A stretch of 64,000 nucleotides of DNA from G965216695 sp965216695 (GCA_965216695.1 OZ244212.1:3410001-3474000); one strand, 5' to 3'. Shown: positions 34,726-43,107, counted from the stretch's first letter. The notes: generated by a model from the sequence alone, not told the origin. Made by a program: numbers and translations.

Positions 34726-36183
34726 ATGAAGCAGTTCATAGCTGCGCTTTTGCTCGTGGGTATGTTGCCAGCAGCCTGGGCCGACGGCGGTCCAACACAG
34801 CGGCAGGTCTACATCTCACCGGGCATCGGATTCTACGAAGGGCCGGAGGATCTCAGTACCGGTGACGGTGAACTGGGTCCGTCGGCCGCACTCGGGATCG
34901 GTTTGACAGACCGTCTGGCCGCGGAGTTTCAGTGGGGCCGCTACGACCTGGACTTCGACTTCGGCGCACTGGGCGCCGGTAGTGACGACGTCGACACCTA
35001 CTGGGTGAACCTGCTGTACAAACTCGGCGAAGGCGATGCCAACTGGCAGCCGTTCGCGATCCTCGGCGGCGGTAAGGCCGAGTTCGAATTCGACGACGTT
35101 ATCAGCAGTGAGGACGACACCCAATACAACCTGGGCCTTGGCGTGTTCCGTCACTTCACCAGCCACCTCGCGCTGCGCGCTGATCTGCGCGGTGTGTACA
35201 GTCACGACTCGGGCGGCATCCGACCGTTTGCGTTCGTCGGCCTGACTGGATTCATCGGCGGCTCCGGGCCGACCGCGCCGGTAGATACCGACGGTGACGG
35301 CGTGCCGGACCGCAAGGACAAGTGCCCCAACACACCGCCGGGACGCACCGTGGATGAGACCGGGTGCGAACTCGACAGCGACGGTGATGGGGTTGTGGAT
35401 GGACTTGACCAGTGTCCGAACACGCCGGCCGGTACCGAAGTGGACGAGCGGGGTTGTCCGCCAGACCAGGATACCGACGGTGACGGCGTCCCCGACAAGC
35501 GCGACCAGTGCCCTGATACCCCTGCGGGTGTTGCGGTGGATGCTGACGGCTGTCCGCTGGACAGCGACGGTGACGGCGTGCCGGACTACCTGGACAAGTG
35601 TCCGGGATCCGAAGCCGGTGCTAAGGTCGATGAGCATGGCTGCTATATCGAGCTCGAAGAAGCGGTCACGATTGACCTAAACATCGAGTTCGACACCAAC
35701 TCGTCCGAAATCCGGCCGAGCGAGTACGGTGAGATAGACAGTGTTGTGACGTTCCTGCGTCAGTATCCGACGGCGAACGCTGTGATCGAAGGGCATACGG
35801 ACAGCGACGGTGCGGCGAACTACAACCAGGCACTGTCGGAGCGCCGTGCCCGGGCGGTCTACGACTATCTGATCAGCGAAGCGGGTATTCCGAGCGCGCG
35901 CCTCAATTGGGCGGGCTTTGGTGAGACCCGGCCGGTCGCGTCCAACGACACCCTCGAGGGTAAGCAGCGTAATCGCCGCGTCTCGGCCGTCGTTTCGGTA
36001 CGAAGAAGGTCAGGCAGTAGTCGAGGCCATTGGCGGCGCAGGGCCGGTCGACGACCGGTCCTGGCGACGCGCAACGGCTGTTACGAAACGAAGGCCGCTG
36101 GCATGCCAGCGGCCTTCTTGTATTCTGATTACCCATATATGTTCGCTGCGCGTGCATCGCGCATTACAGGAGACGTTCAATGA
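34726..36183 (+). CDS. OmpA family outer-membrane protein with thrombospondin-3-type repeats
   Basis: The N terminus is a signal peptide (ends AWA). Residues 25-185 form a probable eight-stranded beta barrel (FVGLTGF at its end). Four acidic repeats (DGDGVPDRKDKCPNTPPG and variants) with calcium-binding TSP3 character follow, then an OmpA-like peptidoglycan-binding domain (IEGHTDSDGAANYNQALSERRA, GETRP, QRNRRVS). The barrel-plus-TSP3-plus-OmpA layout is common in gammaproteobacteria. The last 60 residues after AVVS (RRRSGSSRGHWRRR) are unlike the family and run through a hairpin, so a frameshift is likely near 36000 and the native stop may be at 36018-36020. The ATG at 34726 has GAGGAG. Confidence 0.88.
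   Translation: MKQFIAALLLVGMLPAAWADGGPTQRQVYISPGIGFYEGPEDLSTGDGELGPSAALGIGLTDRLAAEFQWGRYDLDFDFGALGAGSDDVDTYWVNLLYKLGEGDANWQPFAILGGGKAEFEFDDVISSEDDTQYNLGLGVFRHFTSHLALRADLRGVYSHDSGGIRPFAFVGLTGFIGGSGPTAPVDTDGDGVPDRKDKCPNTPPGRTVDETGCELDSDGDGVVDGLDQCPNTPAGTEVDERGCPPDQDTDGDGVPDKRDQCPDTPAGVAVDADGCPLDSDGDGVPDYLDKCPGSEAGAKVDEHGCYIELEEAVTIDLNIEFDTNSSEIRPSEYGEIDSVVTFLRQYPTANAVIEGHTDSDGAANYNQALSERRARAVYDYLISEAGIPSARLNWAGFGETRPVASNDTLEGKQRNRRVSAVVSVRRRSGSSRGHWRRRAGRRPVLATRNGCYETKAAGMPAAFLYSDYPYMFAARASRITGDVQ
36090..36117 (+). terminator. hairpin with weak T-tract inside the OmpA reading frame
   Basis: A perfect 28-base palindrome (14-base arms, core GGCATGCC) is followed by TTGTATTCTG. It would act as a moderate terminator or attenuator. 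Its location inside the annotated frame supports an earlier native stop codon for the OmpA-type gene. Confidence 0.6.
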
Positions 36184-36827
36184 TGCGACCCATTCTCGGT
36201 GCCCTGATCCTGATCGCGCTCGGGGGCTGTGAAACGGCTTACTACGAAACGATGGAGAAGGTTGGCGTCCACAAACGCGACATTCTGGTGGACCGCGTTG
36301 AGGAAGCCATGGAATCTCAGGAGGACGCCAAACAGGAGTTCAAGGATGCGCTCGAACAGTTCTCGAGCGTCGTTACCGTGCCGTCATCGGAGCTCAAATC
36401 AACCTACGAAGAGCTCAGTGACGCCTACGATGACGCCAACGACAAAGCGGAAGAAGTATCCGAGCGGATCGACTCCGTAGAGTCCGTTTCCGAAGCGCTG
36501 TTCGAGGAGTGGAAGGACGAGATAGACGAGTACTCGAGCGACAACCTCCGCCGCGCGAGTCTGCAGCAGATGCGCAGCTCCGAATCGAAATACAAGGAAC
36601 TGATGGCGTCGATGCGGCGCGCTGAATCGAAGATGGCACCGGTGTTGTCGGCGTTCAAAGACAACGTCCTGTTCCTGAAGCACAACCTGAATGCACAGGC
36701 GATTTCGTCGTTGAAAACCGAACTGCGGGACATTGAGACCAACGTGGCGGCGTTGATTCGCGAGATGGAGGTCTCCATCGAACGTTCCCAAGCCTTCATT
36801 CGCGACATGGAATCCATCCAGGGCTGA
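36180..36827 (+). CDS. DUF2959 family lipoprotein
   Basis: 215 residues. A lipoprotein signal ends LIALGGC. The rest is highly charged and helical with heptad-like spacing (SSELKSTYEELSDAYDDANDKAEEVSERIDSVESV), typical of DUF2959 proteins, whose function is unknown. The start ATGATG at 36180 has an AGGAGA site; it overlaps the possible OmpA read-through stop by 3 bases. The following enoyl-CoA hydratase starts 14 bases after its stop, so the genes are on one transcript. Confidence 0.85.
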   Translation: MMRPILGALILIALGGCETAYYETMEKVGVHKRDILVDRVEEAMESQEDAKQEFKDALEQFSSVVTVPSSELKSTYEELSDAYDDANDKAEEVSERIDSVESVSEALFEEWKDEIDEYSSDNLRRASLQQMRSSESKYKELMASMRRAESKMAPVLSAFKDNVLFLKHNLNAQAISSLKTELRDIETNVAALIREMEVSIERSQAFIRDMESIQG

Positions 36828-36841
36828 CCGGAATCGGAACG

Positions 36842-37618
36842 ATGGATTACGCGGAAATACTCTACGAGGTGGAAGCGCCACTGGCGCTGATCACGATCAA
36901 CCGCGCCGCCAAGCACAACGCGATCAGTTTGCGCACGCTCGATGAACTGCAGCATGCGGTACGCGAAGCGGCCCACGACGATGCAGTCCGGGTGATCGCG
37001 ATTACGGGTGCTGGCGGGCGGGCGTTCGCGTCGGGCTCGGATCTGGAGGAAGTACTGCACCGGGACCTGGCGAAGGCGCTGGAACCGATCGTGCAGGGGC
37101 TCGCTGATCAGCTCGAGCGGACACCGAAACCCACGATTGCGGCGATCGATGGCATCTGCATGGGGGGTGGGCTCGAGGTTGCACTGGGGTGCGATCTGCG
37201 GGTTTGCACGCCCACGTCGCGGTTCGCTACGCCGGAAGGCAAACTCGGCATTATTCCCGGCGGCGGCGCCACCGCGCGTCTGCCGCGCGTGGTGGGTCGC
37301 GGCTGGGGCATGGAGATGCTGTTGATGGGTGAGCCGATCGATGCAGACCGGGCTTTGTCGATCGGCCTGGTTACGCGCGTGGTAGCCCAGGATCAGTTGC
37401 TGCCCGAAGTTCGTCGCATGGCGGAGCACCTGGCGGGGTTTGCCCCCTTCGTGCCGCGAACGATGAAGGCGATGGTGCATTTTGGTATGGAAGCTAGCCT
37501 CGCGGGCGCGCTCATGCTCGAAAAGTACGCCCAGGGTGCGCTGGTGCAAACCGACGACAAAGTCGAGGGAATCAGCGCGTTTCTGGCGAAACGCCCACCG
37601 GAGTTCAAAGGCAGCTGA
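36842..37618 (+). CDS. enoyl-CoA hydratase/isomerase family protein
   Basis: 258 residues of the crotonase fold: ITINRAAKHNAI, GAGGRAFASGSDLEEVL (the first oxyanion part, with Ser at GSDL), CMGGGLEVALGCDLRV and GKLGIIPGGGATARLPRVVG. The last 20 residues (LAKRPPEF) resemble those of fatty-acid enoyl-CoA hydratases. It is 14 bases after the DUF2959 gene, an unusual pairing that may be accidental. Exact substrate unknown. Confidence 0.92.
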   Translation: MDYAEILYEVEAPLALITINRAAKHNAISLRTLDELQHAVREAAHDDAVRVIAITGAGGRAFASGSDLEEVLHRDLAKALEPIVQGLADQLERTPKPTIAAIDGICMGGGLEVALGCDLRVCTPTSRFATPEGKLGIIPGGGATARLPRVVGRGWGMEMLLMGEPIDADRALSIGLVTRVVAQDQLLPEVRRMAEHLAGFAPFVPRTMKAMVHFGMEASLAGALMLEKYAQGALVQTDDKVEGISAFLAKRPPEFKGS

Positions 37619-37674
37619 TTCGTTGGCAAAAGCGGGTATGATCGTTGGTTCGTCATATCCGGGAGGAGATTCCA

Positions 37675-38082
37675 ATGAGTCGTGAAGGCGGATGCTACTG
37701 CGGCAACGTACGTTACCAATCCGACGGTGAGCCGATGATGAAAGCGCAGTGTCACTGCCGCGAGTGTCAGTACATCACCGGAGGATCGGCCAACGTGTTC
37801 ATGGTGGTTCCGGCGGCCGGGTTCAGCTACACCAAGGGTACGCCGAAGGGCTTCGCACGCAGCGATCTGGACAATCCGGTTACGCGCGAGTTCTGTCCCG
37901 ATTGCGGCACCCATATGCTCACGCGCAGCCCGAACCTGCCGGACGGGGTCGTTCTGAAGGTCGGTTCCATGGATGAGCCTGCAGAATTCGGCGGTCCCGA
38001 CATTGCAATCTACACCTGCGACATGCAGTCATTTCATCAGATTGCGGAGGGTTTACCGGCGTTCGAACGGCTTCCCGGATAG
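37675..38082 (+). CDS. GFA family zinc protein
   Basis: 135 residues of the GFA (Gfa-like/CENP-V) family, named after glutathione-dependent formaldehyde-activating enzymes. Zinc-binding Cys: GGCYCGNVRY, CHCRECQ and FCPDCGTHM. The role of most members is unknown. ATG 37675 is preceded by GGGAGGAG; an earlier start 10 codons upstream is less likely. The class III alcohol dehydrogenase of formaldehyde metabolism is 20 kb away, so a link is only speculative. Confidence 0.9.
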   Translation: MSREGGCYCGNVRYQSDGEPMMKAQCHCRECQYITGGSANVFMVVPAAGFSYTKGTPKGFARSDLDNPVTREFCPDCGTHMLTRSPNLPDGVVLKVGSMDEPAEFGGPDIAIYTCDMQSFHQIAEGLPAFERLPG

Positions 38083-38147
38083 ACAGCGCGGCAACAAACC
38101 AATCACAACAGAAAACACAGAACGTAACAGAACATAAAGGGGGGACC

Positions 38148-38642
38148 ATGGCGGTCGACAAGTTTCCCGTTGAAGCGAGCCACATCATGATGTTTGCGCG
38201 CTCGGTTGGGGATGACAATCAGATCTACCACGACGAAGCGTATGCGGCGGGTACGGAACCGGGGCGCATTATTGCACCGCCCACATTCGCGCAGTCGAGC
38301 GCGCAATTCGACCCGGATTACTTCTTGCGTCCGAAGGTCGGCGAGCCGTGGTTCGGCTCGGGTAAAGAGCCGACAGGCGTGAAACGGGAATCCGGTGGCG
38401 GCGGTGGCGGCGGTGGCGGCGGTCTGCACGCTGAACAGCACTTCGAATACCACCGCCACATTGGTCCGGGCGACGTGCTCAGTGCAACGGTCAAACCGGG
38501 CAAAACCTGGGAAAAGCAGGGCAAACGCTCCGGCAAACTCGTGTTCTCCGAAACGGTAACCGAATACCGCGATCAGAATGGCGAGCTGGTGATTACTGCG
38601 AGAGGCGTTGGTGTACGCACCGAGCGTCCGGTGGATCAATAG
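38148..38642 (+). CDS. MaoC-like (FAS1_DH region) dehydratase, polyglycine insert
   Basis: 164 residues with the MaoC-like N-terminal dehydratase fold (FPVEASHIMMFARSVGDDNQIYHDEAYA, IIAPPTFAQSSAQFDP). In the middle a run of ten Gly (about residues 84-93) is encoded by three copies of a 9-base GGTGGCGGC unit. The AGGAGGG site of the next gene overlaps the end of this one; the two MaoC-type genes are 9 bases apart. Such pairs form heterodimeric hydratases for long or bulky enoyl-CoAs in other bacteria. Confidence 0.85.
   Translation: MAVDKFPVEASHIMMFARSVGDDNQIYHDEAYAAGTEPGRIIAPPTFAQSSAQFDPDYFLRPKVGEPWFGSGKEPTGVKRESGGGGGGGGGGLHAEQHFEYHRHIGPGDVLSATVKPGKTWEKQGKRSGKLVFSETVTEYRDQNGELVITARGVGVRTERPVDQ
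38398..38427 (+). repeat. in-frame 9-base minisatellite in the MaoC gene
   Basis: GGTGGCGGC is repeated three times in tandem, followed by GGT, encoding ten Gly. A change in copy number by slippage would keep the frame and lengthen or shorten the linker. Confidence 0.85.
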
Positions 38643-38651
38643 GAGGGCACG

Positions 38652-39071
38652 ATGGCACTGAAAGCAGCAGATCTGAAGGTGGGCGATACCTATTCCGAGT
38701 GTCTTGTGGAAGATCTGAAACGAACGCAAATCGTTCAGTACGCCGGGGCGTCCGGCGACTACAACCCGCTGCACACGGATGAGGTGTTCACGGTCGAGGT
38801 AGCCAAGTATCCGTCGGTGTTTGCGCACGGCATGCTGACGATGGGAATGACCGGGCGCATGCTCACGAATTACGTGGGTGACGGTCGGCTCACGAAGTAC
38901 GGTGTGCGGTTCACAAGCCAGGTGTGGCCGGGCGATACGTTGAACAGCACCGCAACGGTGGAGAGCATCGACGAGTCGGACGGTCAATCCATCGTTAACC
39001 TGAAGGTAGAGACGGTCAACCAGGATGGTGTCGCCGTGCTATCGGGTTATGCCGCGGCCCGGGTAGACTGA
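38652..39071 (+). CDS. MaoC family dehydratase
   Basis: 139 residues with the hydratase 2 motif (YAGASGDYNPLHTDEVFTVEVA: Asp, Asn and His) and VFAHGMLTMGMTGRMLTNYVG. It should hydrate trans-2-enoyl-CoA to (R)-3-hydroxyacyl-CoA. The ATG at 38652 has a perfect AGGAGGG site. It is translated just after the MaoC-like gene, which lacks this complete motif, so the two probably make one complex, as in HadAB-type or ChsH-type pairs. Confidence 0.92.
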   Translation: MALKAADLKVGDTYSECLVEDLKRTQIVQYAGASGDYNPLHTDEVFTVEVAKYPSVFAHGMLTMGMTGRMLTNYVGDGRLTKYGVRFTSQVWPGDTLNSTATVESIDESDGQSIVNLKVETVNQDGVAVLSGYAAARVD

Positions 39072-39087
39072 TTTGTTATAACGGATA

Positions 39088-39111
39088 GACCGCCGGGTAC
39101 GCTCGGCGGTC
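39088..39111. terminator. hairpin between convergent MaoC and SDR genes
   Basis: GACCGCCG pairs exactly with CGGCGGTC across an 8-base loop. It has no good T run on either side, so it is only a possible bidirectional terminator. Confidence 0.45.
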
Positions 39112-39130
39112 GCCTTAAAACCAGGGCGCG

Positions 39131-39853
39131 CTACCAGGATTCGCGCGATGTGCGCACGTCCAGCTCGAATGTCCAGGCCCGCCGCGGCTGGCGGTACAGG
39201 TATTCGTACGCGTCCACGATGCCCTCGATGCTCAGCAGTCCGTCCTCACCGAGTTGTTCTACGTACTCCGGATAGTGCTCCATAACCTTCGCGCCGCCGA
39301 TTGCGCCGTCTACAACCACGTGACCCACGTGAATGCCGTCCGTCGCGTACTCCTTTGCCATCGCCTGCGCCAGGTTCCTCAGTGCACCCTTCGCCGAGTT
39401 GAAGGCGCCGAAGTTCGCTCGTCCGCGCAACGATGCACTCGCGCCCGTGAACAACAGCGTTCCGCCGCCGGTCCTCAGCATGTGGCGTGCGGCCTCGCGG
39501 CCGAACAGGAACCCCCCATAACAGCCGACGCGCCAGGCCTTCTCGAAGTATCCTGCTTCCATGTCGACGATGCGCCCCGGTGTGTTGTTGCCGGCGTTGT
39601 AAATCGCGACCGTCGTTGGACCGATGCCGGCTGCCTGGTCAAACAGCGCAACCACATCGGATTCCTTGGCAGCATCTGTTCGTACCGCCGTGGCTGAGCC
39701 GCCGGCGCGTTGCACCGACGCAACGCACGCGTCCAGGGACGCGTCCGTGCGGCCGGCTGCGATCACGTGCAGATCGAGTTGCGCGAATCTGTGGACCAGC
39801 TGAGCGCCGAGCCCCCGGTCCGGACCAACGCCTAGAACAACCGCGGTGTTCAT
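39131..39853 (-). CDS. SDR family protein with Tyr to Phe change in the catalytic motif
   Basis: 240 residues of the SDR fold. The nucleotide region is VVLGVGPDRGLGAQL, the NAG motif is NAGNN, and Ser139 lies in FTGASAS. The position of the catalytic Tyr in YxxxK is Phe151 (FNSAKGAL), while Lys155 is kept. Canonical SDR catalysis should be impaired, unless another group serves. It overlaps the YciI-like gene upstream by 4 bases. The function is unknown; it may bind rather than turn over, or act on an atypical substrate. Confidence 0.85.
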   Translation of the reverse strand: MNTAVVLGVGPDRGLGAQLVHRFAQLDLHVIAAGRTDASLDACVASVQRAGGSATAVRTDAAKESDVVALFDQAAGIGPTTVAIYNAGNNTPGRIVDMEAGYFEKAWRVGCYGGFLFGREAARHMLRTGGGTLLFTGASASLRGRANFGAFNSAKGALRNLAQAMAKEYATDGIHVGHVVVDGAIGGAKVMEHYPEYVEQLGEDGLLSIEGIVDAYEYLYRQPRRAWTFELDVRTSRESW

Positions 39854-40143
39854 GACGTTTCTTCGGCCGGTACAACCTGGCGGAATGGCCGGATCAGGAC
39901 GCGGTCGAATAGATCCGCGCGCCGGTAGGGGTCGTTCTGGCTGAACGATTCGGCGTCGGCGAGCGACGCGGCTTCGATCACGAGCATGGATCCGCGCATG
40001 CGTTCGCCGGATTCGTCCAGGAACGGCCCCGCGAATCGAATCTGGGAGACGTGTTTCTGAACGTAGGCGAGGTGGTCACTGCGATTGGCCATCCGGACTT
40101 CCTCGGCACCGGCACGGTCTTCGCACAGCAGTAAGTAGAGCAT
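39850..40143 (-). CDS. YciI family protein
   Basis: 97 residues, ferredoxin-like fold of the YciI family: MLYLLLCEDRAGAEEVR at the start, HLAYV (the conserved His), FAGPFLDE, GSMLVIEA and FSQNDPYRRADLF. Some YciI proteins are dehydrochlorinases or accessory domains; the function here is unknown. The ATG has a GAGGAT site. Its stop overlaps the start of the SDR gene by 4 bases. Confidence 0.9.
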   Translation of the reverse strand: MLYLLLCEDRAGAEEVRMANRSDHLAYVQKHVSQIRFAGPFLDESGERMRGSMLVIEAASLADAESFSQNDPYRRADLFDRVLIRPFRQVVPAEETS

Positions 40144-40163
40144 GGGTGGATCCTCGAGGCGGG

Positions 40164-41090
40164 TCAGGGGTTACCCAGAATACGGTTCAAGGTAGTGCAG
40201 GTGTCAAGAAAGGCGGTTCGGCTGCACTCGAAGAGATGGGCGGTGGCGAAGAAATCGTGCACGAGCCCTTGGTGGCAGTGGGCCTGCACTTTGTTACCGG
40301 CGGCGCGGAGTGCGTCGGCGTAGGCCATGCCTTCATCACGGAGCGGGTCGAACTCGGCAGTGACCACTACGGCGGGCGGCAGGTTCGCGAGGTCTGGCGC
40401 GCGCAGCGGCGATGCCGAAGGCTCCGAGCGTTGCGCGGGCGGGCAGTAGTGGTCCCAGAACCAGTGCATCGCGGCCGTGGTCAGCAGGTAGTCTTCGCCG
40501 TTCTCCGCGTAGGACGTGCGTGACATGTCGTGATCGACAACTGGATAAAGCAGGCATTGCGCATCGATTGCGAACGCACCGGAGTCCCGTGCTCGAAGGC
40601 TCACGGCTGCGGCGAGGTTGCCGCCGGCGCTTTCGCCGCCGACGATGAGCCGGTCGTCGCCTCCGAGGTCGGCAGCGTGCGCATGACACCAGAGCGCGGC
40701 AGCGTATGCATCGTCGACGGCCGCTGGATACGGATGCTCCGGCGCCAGCCGGTAGTCGACCGACACCACGTGCATCCCGGCGCTTTCGGCCAGGTAGCGG
40801 CAGGCCGCATCGGCAGTGTCCAGATCGCCGATAACCCAGCCGCCGCCATGGTAGTTTACGAACACGGGTGCGCGGGCGAGCGACTCGGGTTGGTAGATGC
40901 GCACGCGAATGTCGCCGGCTGGTCCGTCGATCGCACGCTCGCTCGTTCGCACGCGGCCCAGCTCGGGAGCGGGGGCGCGCATCAGCCGATACATCTCGCG
41001 GCCTTCTTGGGGACTCAGATCCTGTAGCGCTGGCCCGGGGTCTTTGGCGAGTTCCGCGAACATGGCCTGGTATTCCGGCGCGAGTGGCAT
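40164..41090 (-). CDS. alpha/beta hydrolase, hormone-sensitive lipase family
   Basis: 308 residues. The HSL motif HGGGW forms the oxyanion hole; GESAGG holds the nucleophilic Ser, EFDPLRDEG the Asp and GLVHDFF the His. Such esterases act on short to medium acyl esters. It is the first gene of a likely operon with the YciI-like and SDR genes (20 bases apart). The ATG at 41090 is preceded by GGAGAGG. Family members are often cytoplasmic, and no signal peptide is visible. Confidence 0.93.
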   Translation of the reverse strand: MPLAPEYQAMFAELAKDPGPALQDLSPQEGREMYRLMRAPAPELGRVRTSERAIDGPAGDIRVRIYQPESLARAPVFVNYHGGGWVIGDLDTADAACRYLAESAGMHVVSVDYRLAPEHPYPAAVDDAYAAALWCHAHAADLGGDDRLIVGGESAGGNLAAAVSLRARDSGAFAIDAQCLLYPVVDHDMSRTSYAENGEDYLLTTAAMHWFWDHYCPPAQRSEPSASPLRAPDLANLPPAVVVTAEFDPLRDEGMAYADALRAAGNKVQAHCHQGLVHDFFATAHLFECSRTAFLDTCTTLNRILGNP

Positions 41091-41294
41091 GACCCTCTCC
41101 TGTCGAAGTTCAAATCGAATTGTGATGTGACGCAGACGTCTGCCGAAGCGCGGCCGGCGGTGTAGAATGCGCGACCTAACTTACCCGCATGCGATGCCGA
41201 ACACCACACAGGGACGCACCGGCGGACGGGTACGGCCACCTGCCAAGGCCGAAACAGACACCTACCACAAACGATAACTGAGGGCGACCACGTC

Positions 41295-41885
41295 ATGAGC
41301 AGACTCGACGGCGATCCGGACCTGGACAAGGCGGTCAAGCAGTTCAACCTTCTGGACAGCTCGCTGTTCAAACACCGCACTCTGACGCTGTTCGGAGAGA
41401 TCAATAAAGACGTTGCTCAGCGCACGGCGGAACGACTGCTGGCGTTGGCGTTCGAATCTAACGACCCGATCACGCTGTTCATTGGCTCGCCCGGCGGCCA
41501 CGTCGAATCCGGCGATACGATCTTCGATATGATTCGCTACATCGAACCGGACGTGCGCACGGTGGGCACGGGCTGGGTGGGCAGCATTGCAACACACATC
41601 TACCTTGCGCCGGACCGCGAGCACAGATACTGCCTGCCGAATACGCGCTTCCTGATTCACCAGCCGGCGGGTGGATTCGGCGGTGACGCGTCCGACATCG
41701 AGATTCAGGCACGGGAGATTCTGAAGACGCGCGAACGGATCAACAGCATCATTGCCGAACAAACGGGCCAACCGCTGGAGAAGGTCTCGACAGACACGGA
41801 CCGTGACTTCTGGATGAGCGCCGAGGAATCGGTTGAGTACGGCCTGGTGGGCAAGATCATCAAGACGGTGAACGAACTCGCCTGA
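41295..41885 (+). CDS. ClpP family serine protease, stand-alone paralogue
   Basis: 196 residues. The catalytic triad fits Ser97 (GWVGSIATH), His122 (NTRFLIHQP) and Asp171 (TDTDRDFWM). The segment around Ser is GWVGS, unlike GMAAS of the standard ClpP, so it is likely the ClpP2-type paralogue known in pseudomonads, rather than the clpP of the clpXP operon (no tig, clpX or lon is nearby). It should form a barrel and work with an AAA+ partner. A GAGGG site precedes the ATG. Confidence 0.9.
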   Translation: MSRLDGDPDLDKAVKQFNLLDSSLFKHRTLTLFGEINKDVAQRTAERLLALAFESNDPITLFIGSPGGHVESGDTIFDMIRYIEPDVRTVGTGWVGSIATHIYLAPDREHRYCLPNTRFLIHQPAGGFGGDASDIEIQAREILKTRERINSIIAEQTGQPLEKVSTDTDRDFWMSAEESVEYGLVGKIIKTVNELA

Positions 41886-41905
41886 CGGCGCGATCCTGTC
41901 TACCA

Positions 41906-42586
41906 ATGGGTCGGGGTGCGACGCACAGCGAAACGCGGATCGCGTGGGCGGACGGCGCGCCGCTGCACGGACGTTGGGATTGTCCGGCAGACCCGAGGGC
42001 TGTGATGGTGCTCGCGCATGGTGCGGGTGCGGGCAAGGATCACGCGCACATGCACGCACTTGCGCGATCGCTGTTGGCGATCGGCATCGCGGTGCTGCGG
42101 TTCGATTTCCCGTTCGTAAGCGAAGGCCGGCGCCGGGTGGACGCTCAGCACGTGTCGATCGCATGCGTGCGGGCCGCGGTCGACTACGCGGCCATTGAGG
42201 CGGACGGGTTACCTGTGTTGGCAGGCGGCCACAGCTTCGGCGGCCGCATGACGAGTCACGCAGCCGTGGATTCGGATTTTGGTGCCGGGGCGCTCGTATT
42301 TTTCTCCTTTCCCCTTCACCCCGCCGGTAAACCTGGCGTCGATCGCGCCGCGCACCTGCCGCTGGTAGCGCAGCCGATGCTGTTCGTGAGCGGTACGCGT
42401 GATGCGCTGGCGGATCCGGGATTGCTGACGGAGACAGTCGACGCGCTCGATCGCGCACGCCTTGCGTGGGTTGAAACCGCCGACCACTCCATGCGGATTC
42501 TCAAACGCCAGCGTCCACCGGGCCACGACGTCTACGCGGAAATCAGCGGCCTCGTGAACGCGTTCCTCGGCTCGCTCGAAACCTGA
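41906..42586 (+). CDS. alpha/beta hydrolase family protein (KANL3/Tex30-like)
   Basis: 226 residues. AVMVLAHGAGAGKDHAHMHALARSL is the oxyanion part, GGHSFGGRM the nucleophile elbow, FFSFPLHP a family-specific segment, SGTRDALAD the Asp and ADHSMRIL the His. This is a common small group of predicted hydrolases of unknown substrate in proteobacteria. It lies 20 bases after clpP on the same strand. Confidence 0.87.
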   Translation: MGRGATHSETRIAWADGAPLHGRWDCPADPRAVMVLAHGAGAGKDHAHMHALARSLLAIGIAVLRFDFPFVSEGRRRVDAQHVSIACVRAAVDYAAIEADGLPVLAGGHSFGGRMTSHAAVDSDFGAGALVFFSFPLHPAGKPGVDRAAHLPLVAQPMLFVSGTRDALADPGLLTETVDALDRARLAWVETADHSMRILKRQRPPGHDVYAEISGLVNAFLGSLET

Positions 42587-42599
42587 ATGCGGTTGCGTG

Positions 42600-42642
42600 T
42601 CTCGGCAGCCGCCGCATTGCTCAACACGCGGCGGCGCCGAGA
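42600..42642. terminator. strong hairpin between convergent genes
   Basis: TCTCGGC-AG-CCGCCGC pairs with GCGGCGG-C-GCCGAGA around a 12-base loop. No poly-T follows, so it may be a rho-independent-like barrier or an mRNA stabiliser for both genes. Confidence 0.5.
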
Positions 42643-42646
42643 TGGG

Positions 42647-43036
42647 TTAGTTGGATGCGACGTCTACGGTCACGCGGGTGCGCGGTGCAAACTCGCCAGG
42701 CTCGACGATAGCACTCAGAATGGGTCGCCCGCGTTTCGGGGTCTCGCAGGTCATGCGCACAGGTTGCAGGCGGCCCTGCCGGGTCAGTTCCTTACCGTTC
42801 AGGTAGAACGTGTTGATGTCCGAGCTTCGCTCGTCGATGAAGTACCGTCGTTCGGTCCGCAGCGTTCTGGTGTCTCTGTGGAACTGCTTCAGACAGGTCT
42901 CGTACCCCCTTTGCTGCCAGCGGGTGGCTTTCTCGCCGGCGGCGGCGCCTGCGCTGGCCACGCCAGCAAGCAATGCGATGGGCAGCACGACTGCTCCGGT
43001 GATGGAACGGGCGGATCTGGATCGGTTCGAGGTCAT
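42647..43036 (-). CDS. small exported protein of unknown function
   Basis: 129 residues starting at ATG 43036, which has a CAGGAG site. The N terminus (RSARSITGAVVLPIALLAGVASAGAAAG) is a signal peptide. The mature part has TCLKQFHRDTRTLRTERRYFIDERSSDINTFYLNG and two Cys, so a disulfide is possible. I do not recognise the family. It diverges from a LysR gene with palindromes in between, so it is probably controlled by that regulator. A longer ORF upstream is not supported. Confidence 0.7.
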   Translation of the reverse strand: MTSNRSRSARSITGAVVLPIALLAGVASAGAAAGEKATRWQQRGYETCLKQFHRDTRTLRTERRYFIDERSSDINTFYLNGKELTRQGRLQPVRMTCETPKRGRPILSAIVEPGEFAPRTRVTVDVASN

Positions 43037-43069
43037 GATCGGCTCCTGACGGACGGTTTGCGAAAAAGT

Positions 43070-43084
43070 GTTACTTAAAGTAAC
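43070..43084. promoter_or_regulatory. palindrome, candidate LysR operator
   Basis: GTTACTTAAAGTAAC has 7-base perfect arms around one base. It is in the divergent region of the secreted gene and lysR gene. Its right end shares the core GTAACGTA with a second palindrome 32 bases away. Confidence 0.55.
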
Positions 43085-43107
43085 GTATGTCTCTCGATTT
43101 TGGGAAG

